Notes: generated by a model not told the origin, from the sequence alone. A stretch of 64,000 nucleotides of DNA from Panorpa germanica (GCA_963678705.1 OY783212.1:16430001-16494000); one strand, 5' to 3'; counted from the stretch's first letter, positions 46,305 to 58,845 are shown. Translations and numbers: made by a program.

Positions 46305-49130
46305 TTACAATTCTTTAGTTTTTAATATCTTCGGAATTATTCATCCTAACGTTCATTGAAGCTTAAACCTTTCTTATATTATTACAGGTAATTATTATGT
46401 TCTTTTTCAACAATACAACAATCAATAGTACTGTACAATGCTGATATCACTGACACTGACACTGACACTGAAACTGACAAGTACATACAGCCTCGAACAA
46501 AATGTATGGAACAATATCATTTTTCAGTGACACTGAACGGCACGGCACACAATTACCACATTTACACTTCTTCGAGTGCACAACTCAAGTATCATAATCA
46601 GCACTTTGACAAGCCAACATCTAAAATCTTAGATAAACTTAATGCTGACCTATGTTAATTATAAAAAGTCAAAAAACAGAAACATACGTTTCTCTAATTT
46701 ACCTTTATTCATTTTACTCAACCCAATACATTCTACCCAATATAAAGATTTAACGAATTAGGAAATATATTGAACTTAACAATGCCCAAATACAACACTT
46801 TTCAACAAAACTTGTTATGCTAATTTTTGCAATAACCGCAATTTGTAAGCAAATGCAGCACCAATAAAGACGCTTCCGATATTACACTGTTCTAATTAGT
46901 TGCTTGGTTTCCTGTTTTATGAAATTTACAGTTAATCATATTAATTTATCACACGTTCAAATTCACCGAGAACCAACATCTCCTGTTTCAAGGGTAACCT
47001 AAGACTACCTGACTAGCTCACTGCCTCGGTTAAAATAAATCAGTTACAATAATAATTTAATGAGGTTTATGTGTTTATAAGCTAAACGGAAATTTCCTAA
47101 TTAAGCAATGAATAATGCGATGTCACCGTCGTAGCACAGTTTGGCCAATTAGTATCAAGTATTGAATTTATTTATACGTGGCGCGGTTTATTTATCGTCA
47201 TTAAAATGAAATTATTTGGGCTCATTATTCCTGAATAGGGGAAATAATAACCGAGAAAACTCGTCATTAAAAGTAGATTTATTATCATTTGGAGAGCTTA
47301 TTCAACGTACTTAAGAAATTCTTATATTTATCTTTTTACTTAGAGATTGAAACATTTAATAAGGAAGTGCTGCACGGTTTCGTAAAGTCCAATGTTAACT
47401 TAATAAGTCTTGCGATTTTTCACTGTTTGTCATCTGCAATACCTTTAAAAATATGCTTTAAGGTAATTCACTAGTGAAAATAGTAGGGGAAAGTATTGTT
47501 AGGTATTAAGCATTTAATTTTTTCGGAGACTGTACTCAATACTAAGCTTTAATATACATCTACAGACTAAATATAATCACACTGTTAAGAAATATGGTAA
47601 CAGTATCCACTGCAATACAACTGTAGTATAATAACGTATGTACTTCTCATTCTAATGCGCAAAGCAAGAGAACATACTATACAAGCTCGATAATTCGGCA
47701 CTCTCAATGATACGCACCGATTTTTTAGATGAGGACATACACATCTATAGAAATACACAATACACATATCTAGTAAAGCATACTATACTCTGATATCATA
47801 TACAGAAAATATATATGTAGATATTTACCGCCTTGTACAGTAAATGTATCCCCTCTACTAATAAAGTACCGTAATATTTGATCTCGAAAAATAAGGGAAT
47901 TAGTAGCATATGTTAAAAGACGATGCGGTGCACTGAAGATCCATCTCACTGTTCAAATCATCTGCACAAAGCACAGGTTCAAAATGTGGGTAAACACATA
48001 AAAAACATCATCGTTCATAATTTTATCTAGAGTGATTTATCTATGGATTTCTGATCAAAACTATATTAACACCGGAAGGACCTTGTCCAGACACATTATA
48101 TAGAGATATACATTAAAACGACGCCTTTTTATATTAAGTAGGCCTCCTACATGTTAAATCTGTGCACTTTAATTATTATATCTCGTTTTAAAACATTTGA
48201 AATTTTGTAATAAAGTGAAGGATACTTATATTAACATCATTTTTAAATGTCATGAAATTCTGTAGAAAAGTGGTTTTAGTTGTGAACTACCTACAAATTC
48301 ATAAATAACGAATTAATAATAACATGTAGAAGAAGAATTTATTATAAAATATAATTATCATTGCCAAAACAAAAAAGAATGAACAGGCTTGAACAAAAAC
48401 ATAATTAATAGTTTTAACGTTAAAACTAGTTATAATTTAAATTTATATGACGACTTTTATAAGACATAGCTTAAATCTAAAAGAACAATAAAACCTTCCC
48501 TTCCCTCACAACCACCCATTTAATCACCACTACTGCCACTAGGTGATAGCAGTGAGAAAGTTCTCTACAAATAAAATACAATTCTCACAGCTCACTTTAT
48601 TTTTAATGAATCCGAAACATGAACCAGCGCGCGAGTCAGCTAGGAAATTGCTACCTTAATTATTTATTGCTGTTTAGTGGAAAACGTACAGAAATATTGG
48701 CCGGCATTCTGCACAGGTAGTAAATTAAAAGAAGATTCTCCCAGTGTTGTTTCCATCGGGTTCTGGTCCAGGTCCAGTTCCATTGGGCTGCTGCGGCATT
48801 GGGCAGGCAGAAGCACAGCTGAGTGAGATTTATTGCAGCTGTTGTAAATTAGCTCAGCTCTAGAGGCTCTACAGGGTCTACGGGTGCTACGGCTACGGGT
48901 CTGCAGTAAGACACTCGAAGCCGACGCGTGAGTTATTCCGTTTGTGTTATTTGTTCATTGCGTCGGTCTTCACAGCAATAAATTTATTTCAACATTATTT
49001 AAAACGATATATTATAATCAAGTTCAAATTAAACGAACCTTCAAATCAAGCGTCAGAAGAAAATGTGCGGTGTTTGTACGAGTATCTCAATTAAATCACA
49101 AACTCTTTATTTTTATTCAAATTTTACAAT
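46305..49130. other. Non-coding stretch
   Basis: A GACACT-type hexamer repeat occurs at about 46448-46478. A less AT-rich segment lies at 48720-48930. No exon, RNA gene or complete element is recognised. Confidence 0.4.
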
Positions 49131-49965
49131 TATTAATGTAAGTAAAATATTACATGTACTGACGCTGCTACAGAAGAAGTATGCGCCAAACGTCAGTGAC
49201 CGACAGCGTTTATGTACCATAAAGCCTTCTCTTTCGAATGCAGTGCCTCTCGCATATGTAAACAAATCGTTCGCAATAGAATTGCTTTTTTTTGTTTCAC
49301 TGGAAAAATGTTAAGTGTAACAATAGCGCAACGAATTGTTGTGAAATTTCACAGAAAGTTTGGAAAAACTGCTACTGAAACTTATAATTTATTGAAAGAA
49401 GTGTATGGCAAAAAATGTTTATCGTGTGCACGAGTTTTTGAGTGATTTAAGCGTTTTCAAGATGGCCGAGAAAACATTCAAGAAGATTTACGGCCGGGTT
49501 GCCCTTCCACTAAAAAGTCCATGACAATATCGAAAAATGTGTTAGGTATTCGTGCGGTTGCTGAAACTGTAGGAAGTGATAAAGAATCCTTAAAGAAAAT
49601 TTTACATAATTCTTTTAACATGCAAAAAGTGTGAGCCAAAATGATGTCTAAAATTCTTACGTTTCAACAACAACAAGCTCGCAAAAATGTTTCTACTGTC
49701 ACTATGAATGACTTATTCGCCGGATGTTGCACCATGCTACTTTTATCTGTTTCTTAAGGCAAAATCTGCTGTGACAAAGAAAGTCGCCCTGAATGAGTTG
49801 GCAGAAGAAGACTTCCAGCACTATTTTGAACAATGGAAGATTCGCATGGAGCATCGTAGTGATAGAGAAGGGATGCTTATGGAAGATAATAATAAGTAAA
49901 TAAGTATGAAATCAAAATAAAATGTTTTACAGCGTCAGTCTCGTTATTTAATAGTCAGACCTAGT
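49130..49965 (+). mobile_element. mariner-family transposon, deleted and inactive
   Basis: This covers a decayed transposase gene with flanking non-coding ends. Subterminal inverted segments ACTGACGCTG (49158-49167) and CAGCGTCAGT (49930-49939) flank the gene. The right end continues TCTCGTTATTTAATAGTCAG and CCTAG next to TA at about 49965. The left terminus is poorly preserved, so its boundary is approximate. The central part of the gene is deleted. Confidence 0.75.
49308..49899 (+). pseudogene. mariner transposase pseudogene
   Basis: The reading begins with an ATG at 49308. The N-terminal DNA-binding part is legible: QRIVVKFHRKFGKTATETYN, then KEVYGKKCLSCARVFE, a stop TGA at 49443 where mariners usually have Trp, then FKRFQDGRENIQEDLRPG. 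Next come GIRAVAETVGSDKES and further stops. The sequence then jumps to SPDVAPCYFYLF near 49711, which contains the third catalytic Asp region, and ends with EEDFQHYFEQWKIRMEH (about 49803-49860). The first two catalytic Asp residues and roughly a third of the protein are missing. Functional homologues cut and paste DNA at TA sites. This copy cannot. Confidence 0.85.
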
Positions 49966-49969
49966 ATGT

Positions 49970-50800
49970 AAGGTAATATTTATGTTTTGTATGTTGCGGC
50001 TGAATTGTCAAAGCACGGGCAACAGTCAGGGCCGAATTAAACTATTTGGATGCTCTATTTAGCATAACTTTTCTTTATGTTATGATACATTTTTTAAAGC
50101 CTTTCTTTTTAAATTATATTTTTTCTAGTAACAATTAAATCTATCTTTAATTTATTTATACTTGGTCAAAATTCCTGTCTGCCAACTGAGATTTCAAGAA
50201 GTTTACACATTTATTACTCCACGATGTGTCCAAATTGTGTTAATGATTATTTATAGTGTTGGCTCTTATTTATTGATAACACAATTAAACGTTTTTCTTT
50301 TAAACTACCCGTAGTGTTATCTGGAATTGATAATTCTACCCTCTAGACACTATCTACGCTGCTTACTGCACCCCTATTGAAGTGTATGGAACCCCCACTC
50401 GTCCACGAACTAGATTCTTATATCGTTTTATAGATCAGACAATTTTCAAGAACTTCTATAGAACTTTTAATGAGTTATAAATCACAAAATAAAAAACTAA
50501 AACTTCAAATCTTGTTTTACAAGGAAATATAAAACGGAACATTATGTTATCAGTGTTAGGGTGTATAGGTTGGGGTGCGTTACATTTTGTTTTCTAAATA
50601 AATAGCCCTCATGGGATGTCGACAGATGTCACTGTTGTACCTGTTAATCTTACGACTGAAGACTATTATAGAAATAAACGACTTTACTACAAATCCAAAT
50701 AACCATTGTAAACTAGAGTAGAGGTTTCAAGTATGCTTTCATCCTATTTTCATCAAGTAAGAGTGTGTTACGGTAAGGCCGGCACCTAACGATGTGATGA
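49970..50800. other. Non-coding stretch with one hAT-like terminus
   Basis: CAGGGCCGAATTAAAC at about 50028 closely matches the left end of the 26155 hAT MITE. I found no partner end. The rest is AT-rich and unassigned. Confidence 0.4.
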
Positions 50801-50808
50801 ACATTTGG

Positions 50809-51014
50809 TTCAAATGCTTGCCTCCAATGTGTGAGTCAAATATTGGAAGATTGATATTGCAACTTTTCTACTACACGGTGGAACGAATGTTTGATCACAC
50901 TGACACTGTTTAACAAAAACTTTCAAGTAAATAAAGAAACTTTCAAGTATAAAACCTTCCTTTGTTGGACGATTCGTGCAACATGTGGATCAAACGTGTG
51001 GTGAGGGTAGAAAG
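50809..51014 (+). repeat. Family E dispersed repeat, copy E2
   Basis: This is the same blocks as E1 at 20009-20252, with the middle shortened and an extra duplicated AACTTTCAAGTA block (near 50921 and 50938). Just beyond it, TTGGACAC and GTGTCCAA form an inverted pair near 51075-51117. Confidence 0.7.
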
Positions 51015-51409
51015 CTCCCTTTTGATGCAGGTCAAAAGACTGATAACAGTCCGAACTTCTTCCAACGAGAACATTGGACACACTTAGCTCCAGAATTGAC
51101 CACACGATGTGTCCAACCATCAACCGTCCAACGTATTCGGTTTATTGTATAAATGTTGAAGAGAAGGCAAGCGGAAGGGAAGACTTATGAAACTATAGCT
51201 ATAAAGATGTATAGTAACTTGACAACTGAGATCTGGCTAGGCAATCTTGGCAAATTCAGATATATAAAACATACGAAAACCAATAAAAGTAAAATGTTAA
51301 CTAAAAAATATTAAATAAATTAAAGTATAAAACAATCCCTTCATCTCACCGAATTATTTCTGCAGTGAACCGAATTGCACCGAAATAAAAGCAAAAAAAA
51401 AAAAGAAGT

Positions 51410-51740
51410 TCCAAATAGAAAGTCAGTGTTGGGAGAAAATGGAAAGTGGATTATGGCTGGGGGAGATATTGTAAGAGAAGTGGGTGGATGACGGAAGTAA
51501 GGAGAAATATAAGAGAGAAGGAGAACAAATGGAAGAAGCTTTGTGTTTATGGGAAAGTGTACGAAAGGTAGCCAGAGAAACTGCTGAACAGTAAGCGGTG
51601 CCGAAGCGAAACAAGGAAAAATAAAGAACAGAAAGAAGACGGAGAAATATTTTGGAAAAAAACACGAGAAGAAGAGACTGCAATGTAATTGGTGGAATTA
51701 ATGTTGAAGAATGTAATGGTTAACGACAAAAACGTTAAAT
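51410..51740 (+). repeat. Purine-rich strand-asymmetric block
   Basis: A and G dominate the plus strand, giving Ser/Phe-rich antisense frames (51423-51729). It resembles the blocks at 13.5, 23.9 and 62.1 kb. It ends in an AT-rich tail with AATAAATA. Confidence 0.4.
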
Positions 51741-51744
51741 AAAT

Positions 51745-53165
51745 ACCAATGAATGTATGTATAAAACACTAATATAAGAATCAAGTAACTACACACCGGA
51801 GTTGCTTGGCAAGCTATTCTTTGCGAACCAAGAACCTTTTAACCAAGTTCAGGTCAGTTAAATAAGTTTATTAAACTAAATGACCTTCTCCAGTACTGTT
51901 TAAAAATTGTTCCGAGCGTAAATGTACAGGAGTTGAAATTTAGCGTATCAATAGGACATTTTAGGGTCTCAGTAACGTTCAAATGTTGCAATTACCTACT
52001 TGATATTTAGCGAATGAATAACACTAACACTCATTCAAAATATGTTGTTCGTGAAAGATGCACCAGTGAAGATGCTCCCTAATACTACACGCCTCCTACA
52101 CGTATCTCTGCTGTAGCGTTCGCAGCATCCGTATCCGAATTTCATCAACCCCATTGTACTATTTTTATGAAAGTCTTTTGTATTTTTATTGGGTGCTTAA
52201 AATATACGACATACGAGTATATTTCATGTATTCAGTAAGTTCACATAATAAAGTATTATGTGTGTGTGTGTGTCCAGGCAATCATAATTTTATCTTCAAA
52301 ATAAACTTATTTTAGCGCTTCAAATTAAATTTCTATATTTAAAAGAGATCTTTTTTTCGTGGGAGTTTGGAAAATATCCAAATATTTCAAACAGTACATT
52401 TAATATGAATGAGGAATAATATGGTAAAAATACTCAAATATGTTGGAAGCAGTCCAACGACTCGTACTGATGGTACTTCGACTGGTACCGCTTCGTTGTG
52501 TTATATACTCGTATTATCATCTGCAATGGTAAATACATAAGTAGGGTATTTATCATATATTCAGATTTCAGCTGACGTTTTCTATTTAAATGCAAAATAT
52601 TTGACAGCATGGGGTGAACAGGGTGAGAGTTCAACTCAACTCGCGCGATGCTAACTGCCCTGTATCTGTCCGTCAGACGCGAGACTCTGGAAGTTGAATG
52701 GGGTGTGTGGGAGTGAGGGTTGGGGGTGGGGGTACCCGTACTCGGGATGAATGATATATTACATTGTCTTCGTTTATACTCGTATACTAATTTACATGAA
52801 TTTCTTATGGTTAATGCGTTCCGCAGACACCAGGGAACCACCCCCCCCCCCCCTCACATGGCGTAATTCCCTGTCTAGGCAAATATTAGCTTTAACGAAC
52901 CAGTGATTTCGACTTACATTATGGTATTCAGCTAGGAGAACGGGCTGGGGTTCGTTGGACCATGTATTAACCGATTAAAAATCGCTATTGTTATTGTACA
53001 TTATGTAAAACCTGCAAAAGCGGAAATTTTGGAAAGGGTTGTGCTTTTCTTATTAAGGATTGCTTTGGATGGCTTGCTAGAATTACAGACTTTTTTTCGT
53101 CTTGTTTTACAGGTTCGAGGTAATATTTCGTTATGCAAGTAGAGTTTGGGTAAACTTTAATAGAT
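51745..53165. other. Non-coding stretch with simple repeats
   Basis: There is a (TG)n run at about 52259-52274 and a run of 13 C at 52841-52853. A 135-codon minus frame (52434-52841) ends in the C run and shows no motif; frames of that size are expected occasionally by chance. Confidence 0.4.
52841..52853 (+). repeat. Homopolymer C13
   Basis: Thirteen consecutive C residues lie in otherwise AT-rich DNA. Length is error-prone in sequencing, so the exact count may not be reliable. Confidence 0.8.
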
Positions 53166-53170
53166 GAAGA

Positions 53171-53755
53171 CGGTGGTCTAGAGCTCAAAAATTTAAGGTA
53201 TTTTGACCATTGTTTTTGTATAATAAAAATAATGAAAAACGATATTTTAACTTTTTAGGCTTATAATTACACTTATTCTATACATACAGACAAAAAAACC
53301 TTTTTGAAATTTAAAAAAATTGTTAAATATGTTAAAAATGGGTTCTGCCCATTTTGGCTCTTCTATTTATCTCAAAAATAAAAACTAAGAAAATTATTAA
53401 TTGGTATGAGTTATGGTCGGAAATTGAAATTCTAAATACTTAGTTTGTTTTACCAGTTATTTAATGGAAGAAACGATAGCTACTGATGTTATAAATAACA
53501 TATTAAAATTTCAAACGATTCGATTGAACAGTTTTTTTTTCTACAACACCATGCCGAAAAAAATTGTTTTGAGATAAAAGAGATTAAAGTTTTAAGTATA
53601 AATACTACTATATGGTATATGCTGTATATAAACGGCTGTAAAAACGAAAATGTTGTCAATATTCTTGTAAAAATTGAACAGTATATTTTTAAAAGACTAT
53701 ACTTGTGAAATATCAAAAAGAAAATAATCGATGTTTTGAAAATTCTAGACCACCG
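53171..53755. repeat. Interval bounded by 12-bp inverted repeats
   Basis: CGGTGGTCTAGA (53171-53182) is exactly inverted at 53744-53755. The interval between them is very AT-rich, with a small palindrome ATGGGTTCTGCCCAT near 53337. I see no clear target duplication, so a mobile-element origin is a guess. Confidence 0.3.
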
Positions 53756-53759
53756 CCTA

Positions 53760-54955
53760 GAATTAGTTTTATTATTATAAAAATCGTCGAATGTCAATGG
53801 GCGCTCTTAAAAAGTTAAAAAAAAGGGGCTAAGCGAAACTAATTAACTCTCAAAAATAGTTAAGAAATTTAAATATACTTAATACTGTTGTTTAGATACT
53901 TCCTTTTATTTATCTTGTTCACGTCGTTTTACATTTATATACGAGAATATGTATATGAACAGTCTTTCAACAAGAGGTCTCATTTTAAATCTACACGAAA
54001 ACGCAATATTTTCGTGAAAAGTGGTGATATTTTTATTTTAATCCAAAGTACAAACTCTGAGATTAGTAATGGAACACAATATCTGGCAAATATCACCGCA
54101 ATGACGGTTGTATGTTGGAAGTTAAAGAATAATACGAAATGTATATAAAGTTGCTGTTGAAAGTGCCTATACTTGCACATGTATAGAAAACACACAGCGT
54201 ATTAAGTCTTTTAAAATAAAAAGAATTTGACAAACTAATAAAAACTTATTACTCCTTTAAAAGCTCTTTAGAAGCTGCGAAATGTACGAGTACAAAGTAC
54301 GGACGTGTTCTTCCTCTGCTCTACCATGGAACGGGTACTCGAACATTTCAGCTGTTACTGTAGAAACGTTCTACACTGTTCACACCATCCACATCATGAC
54401 AAAGTAACATTTTGTTGTAGCTATAGTTGTAGTTGTAGTTGTTCCAACAATCGATTCGTGACTTGATAATCATTCTCAGTCACGAAGTTTACAACAGATC
54501 GAATTAAAGCTCCACCACCGTCGCGTCTGACAGTGAGAAATCGACCGAATCGTTTAAAATTAAAACACCCTTGAAGATATTGAAGAACAACCCCATCATA
54601 ATTTGTTGCTGAATATATCACCTACTTTACTACAAGCTTGTATTGTGCGATATTTGATATTGTTTTTATTAAGCATGCATTCTAGTGTAACATGAGTGAT
54701 ACCTTCTAACTTTTATCGAGTTTGGGACACTTTTACTCTTTGGGGCAGTCATTACATTTAATTTATTTTCGTTAGTTAGTTAGTTTACCGTTTACCACTT
54801 TGAATAAAATGTAAAAGAACATACTCTTAAAATAAACTTCATAACATTTCTTAACCATAATTTATAACCAGTGTATTGAAAAATAATTCGATCATCGTCG
54901 ATAATCATCATCGATAATCATAGTGCATTTAAAAAGAATTGCTTTGTAAAATCAT
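53760..54955. other. Non-coding stretch
   Basis: A short degenerate ATCATCGTCGATA repeat is visible near 54891-54920. No gene is recognised. Confidence 0.4.
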
Positions 54956-54959
54956 ATTA

Positions 54960-55245
54960 ATGCAAAGAAATTATTGTACTAAACAAAGCTCGTCTGTCGA
55001 TAAAACAATGAACATGGATCCCATAGATAACGTTGTAGGAATAACAACCAACACATTTGATATTTGGAGTCGACAGAACTCACAGTGCATATTGTTAGGT
55101 TATAATAAAATTAGATAAAATGTCGTTTTTTTGATTTCAGGTATGATATTTAAGTTAAACAGTGTAATTATTAAAATGTGTAAATGTTAAATGTGTCAGA
55201 CATGAGTTTGCTTAAAAAGTTACAATTCCTAATAAAGAGGCGGCC
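54960..55245 (+). repeat. Family A copy A3
   Basis: The CGTCTGTCG, CCCATAGATAACG, GATATTTGGAG and CTCACAGTGCATA landmarks appear in order. Then TTGATTTCAG is followed by GTATGATATTTAAGTT, the start of the intron-like segment seen in A2. The sequence diverges after that, and the CTTTGATTTCAG downstream boundary is not preserved. Confidence 0.7.
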
Positions 55246-55249
55246 TAAT

Positions 55250-56397
55250 ATCAGCCACATAAACCGGGTTACTAAACATATAATCTGTGCCTTTTTAACT
55301 ACTCCTCCAATTATTAATTGTCTTTGATTAATTTTTTTTTTATTAGCGAATACTTTTAGTTACATAGAGGATTACTTAAGATGCTAAAAGAGAGAGAGTG
55401 GAGGAAATATGATCTGACGTCACTTTTACAAAGATTTTAAATAATAAAGTCATCTTTATAGAAGTTTCTTTCTTTGTATTTTTTCATCGTAAAAAGAAAT
55501 ATGATCGTCATACTAGTATACGTATATTATATTTATCGAGTTTTAAAATAAAAACTTATTTTATTACTGTAGATCACATTAAAATGAATCCACGGGGTTG
55601 TGGGAGTTCATGTAGGGGGTAGAGGGTGTCATTGAATTACATAGTGATGAAGAGTAGGGTGGGGATAATACAGATTGGAATATATTTAATTTTATAAGAT
55701 AAATCCTTTATCCGAAATTTTATTTTATTTTTTATTGTTTTTTCTATCTTTGAAGTAGATTTTTATTAATGTATTTCTTTTATTTATTTATTATTACTTG
55801 AGGACTTCGTATTTCTGTCTTTACGACTAATTACTGACCTAGAATTTCCGCTCTATCACTTCGCTGCATACTTGAGACACGACTGTCTTAAACACCCCGA
55901 ATAAGTTGGGTTTGTGACTGGGTCGGACTACAGGCTTGATCATGTATGGGTGCGTTGAATTGTACGTAACCACGGTAATCTCTATGGGGAACACAGGCTT
56001 CTTTGGAACGTAAGAAGCAAACAGTACCGTAGAGATGAACTTGTGAAAAGCTTCTTTAAGGAATATAATTTCCTTTCGCTGATGAAAATACGAAAAATAT
56101 AATCTCCATTTTTACTGATTTATTAATAACAATTTCTTTTATTTTAAAACAGAAAAATATTTTATTATATTCTCACACACATATAGAGTTTATTTCAAGC
56201 TAACATGTCAAGCTCGCTATGTGACAACGTATAGTTCGGCAGTGTATATAGAACCGCGAGCATGCTCGGTTAGTAGCTGAACCGTTTAAGACATTTTTGT
56301 CTTTATTGTATAAAGATAAACACAACGCTATATAAACACATTGGACAAACAAAGACACTGTTACTTTTACGGTCAAGTAGTCTTGTAAGGTTTCACG
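55250..56397. other. Non-coding stretch
   Basis: No gene or element is recognised. A TGACGTCA palindrome occurs near 55416. Confidence 0.4.
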
Positions 56398-56400
56398 TAA

Positions 56401-56881
56401 GGACTGTCGTACACTGCAAGCGTATTTAATCGAATTTTAACCAATTTTTTACCTATCCGAACCCTATAAATGTAATGAATTCACACACTGCAAGCGACAA
56501 AGCCGTCGGAATACGGGTGTTACGTACCTCTCATATTGGAACCGAATTTGACCAAGCGAATACATGCTACAATGTTAAACTTATCCCTACCTTGTAAATG
56601 CAATCAGCAGGTTCAGACTGGAAGGCAACAGTGGTGTATCGATTAAAATTAAAGCTCTCATGATAAATTATGTTAGTGTAAAAGAACTCCAATACACCCT
56701 ACTGTACACAAGTTTGACTTGGCGTACTGTCGTATCGGTACGTGGTATGCATGTATTGGGACACAACACATGCAAGTACATTACTGAAAGCTTGATTTGA
56801 GAGTTCTAGCCGCTCAACCAAACCGCCGATTTACGCCCAAATTCACCGTCGCTTAAATACGCTTTCAGTGTGCGACGGGCC
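56401..56881. mobile_element. PIF/Harbinger-type MITE with TAA duplication
   Basis: The left end reads GGACTGTCGTACACTGCAAG then CGTATTTAATCGA. The right end, reversed, reads GGCCCGTCGCACACTGAAAG then CGTATTTAAGCGA. The terminal repeat is about 33 bp with about six mismatches. TAA lies outside each end (56398-56400 and 56882-56884), as expected for PIF/Harbinger. The 481-bp interior includes a second internal CACACTGCAAGCGA near 56484. It has no coding capacity. Confidence 0.75.
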
Positions 56882-56884
56882 TAA

Positions 56885-57590
56885 TAATAGTGTCTGTTGT
56901 CGTTCATATCTTTGTTAACCATACTCTGCAAAGAGCTGAATTACCGTTTGACTCACTCTTTAAGACTGCGGCCATGTTTAGCTATTCTAAGAACGTTAAT
57001 AGGAAATCTTATAGTTCCTAAATTTGGAAAGTTACTCTCATCCTCTTCATCCTTCTCGCCACCATCCGCGCTCTCAACTGTGTATGATGGATCAGTACCA
57101 GTCAAGTCCACGTCACTCTCAACGATTTCCAGGATTTAATTACTTTTGACGTGCATGCGCCGCACCATCCATCCCATACATCTTAATTATTTGAAGATCT
57201 TATATAAACTTTACTAAAACAACTTCATAATTTGTGTAAATTACAAAATTATATAAAACTTTCAACAGCGCATTTTATGAAAATTAAATTCACACGACTG
57301 CAATGCTGAAAACGCTGACAGTGACATCTGGTACTTTGTTGATGATATTTGAATGTAATAAGCTTAGGACGTCAAACAAAGACACTCTATATAATTCAAG
57401 ACGGGCTAGGGCTTTTCCCTGCCACAACATGAAACCGATTTCCCGGTAATTTTCCACCATTTGATGCTATTTATAGATTTTCATCTGACAGCAAGTTTGC
57501 GTTGTATTTTATTTATTAATTGCTTTGATTTGGTGGTTCAGCGAAATGTAACAAGGACAGGGTTTAGCAGAAAAGCATGAAATTTGTTTA
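56885..57590. other. Non-coding stretch
   Basis: Nothing is recognised. An 80-codon frame at 56897-57139 is Ser-rich with no motif. Confidence 0.4.
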
Positions 57591-57596
57591 CGTTAT

Positions 57597-57780
57597 TTAT
57601 AGATGGAATTTCTTCCTTACTCTTACCCGTAAACCTTTTTCCTCTCTATAATTTCCTTCATTTACCTCCTTCTTTTCAGTATCTTCACCATCCATTTCCC
57701 TCTTTCCTTGCCTCCTCCCATCAGCTCTTAACTCTATACTCTTTTCCCTGTCAATTCTAAATTCGCGTTCCTTTCTCATA
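57597..57780 (-). repeat. Purine-rich block (minus strand)
   Basis: The minus strand is almost all A and G, giving an Arg/Glu/Lys-rich 60-codon frame that I regard as compositional. It shares AGATACTGAAAA with the 62.1-kb block. Confidence 0.4.
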
Positions 57781-57992
57781 TGCTCATATGCTCAACGTCT
57801 TCCTTTCTCGGTTACACTCACGACGTACCCTTCACTACATTTCTTCCCAACATCTGCTGTATTTCTCTATTTTGCGTTGTATTTTAACATGTTTTACGTT
57901 TTTATGTATGAATCAACCACTCGACTGGTATAGACGCGACGCACGTCAGTTCACAATATGTTTGACATCAAATCGACAGGTTACTCATAGAA

Positions 57993-58690
57993 GACTGGGT
58001 TTAGACGGCATTGTACTGGATGTTTTCTTGCAGTATAAATATTATCGAATAAATAGTGACGGAGTTTATACTGCAAAAAAACGTACATAGCTAAACACGT
58101 TCATCGAATACTTACCGGACTTGTTAAACAAATCGAATGAACTTTAACGAATTCGGTTTGAAGTGGCGCATAGTATTATGCGGTATCTTTCACACGGCGT
58201 GACTTGTATCGAATAGTAATCGAACAAGTGTTTACTGCTGAAGTATCATTTGCACGTGTTGCACATGTACGACATTTTTTATTGATTTCTTTGGTGGAAC
58301 AAAAGCCGGTTTTGTGAGATAAAACTATGGAATCGTATAAAAATCACGTTGCAACTGAAGCGGCGTCACAGACATTATTTTATCCAAGAATTCCAACAAT
58401 AATTTGGCTACTATAAATTCTAGCACTACAAATCTAACAACAATACCTTCTTTAACGTTTGAACTCTAATGATTCGTCCTATTCAACATTAATGAAACTT
58501 AAATAATACCTTTATCAATTAGTGTTTCTTTTATTCCTGTAATTACCTTAAACATACAGCAAATTTAATTTTGGTACATTTATTTTGCCGTATGAAAACT
58601 GCGGATATACGTTTTTACTAATAAAAATGTATGGTGTGAACATCCCGATGATTATACGTTTAAAATCGAATACTGTAAAAAACGTGCTGA
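57993..58690 (-). mobile_element. Harbinger-like element, copy D2 (inverted relative to D1)
   Basis: The reverse complement aligns along most of D1 (18447-19112), with many substitutions and indels. Shared blocks include the GACATCCCG/GGGATGTTCACAC region, the AAACTGCGGATATACGTTTTTACTA region, AGGACGAATCA and GAACAAGTGTTTACTGCTGA-like stretches. The left end reads GACTGGGTTTAGACGGCATT. The right end has decayed, so the limit there and any target duplication are uncertain. Confidence 0.6.
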
Positions 58691-58742
58691 GAAGTTTGAA
58701 GTTCAACCATAGAATCTTATTAAATGATCAATATCAATATGA

Positions 58743-58845
58743 TGAACCGACGACACAGTGGACGAGAATCCCCGGATCGGAGTTATATTTTCTGGGGTTG
58801 CTTGTTGTCTAATTCAATTGATTATATAAACATAATACATAATCG
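58743..58845 (+). repeat. Family B copy with head
   Basis: GACGACACAGTGGACGAGAA matches the head of the 7.4-kb copy. This is followed directly by CCCGGATCGGAGTTATATTT, TCTGGGGTTG and TTGTTGTC. Compared with the 7.4-kb copy, about 35 nt including the B-box start are missing. Confidence 0.55.

Noticed and set aside
52434-52841. 135-codon minus-strand frame
   Set aside because: The length is within chance expectation for a less AT-rich segment. There are no motifs and it ends in a C homopolymer.
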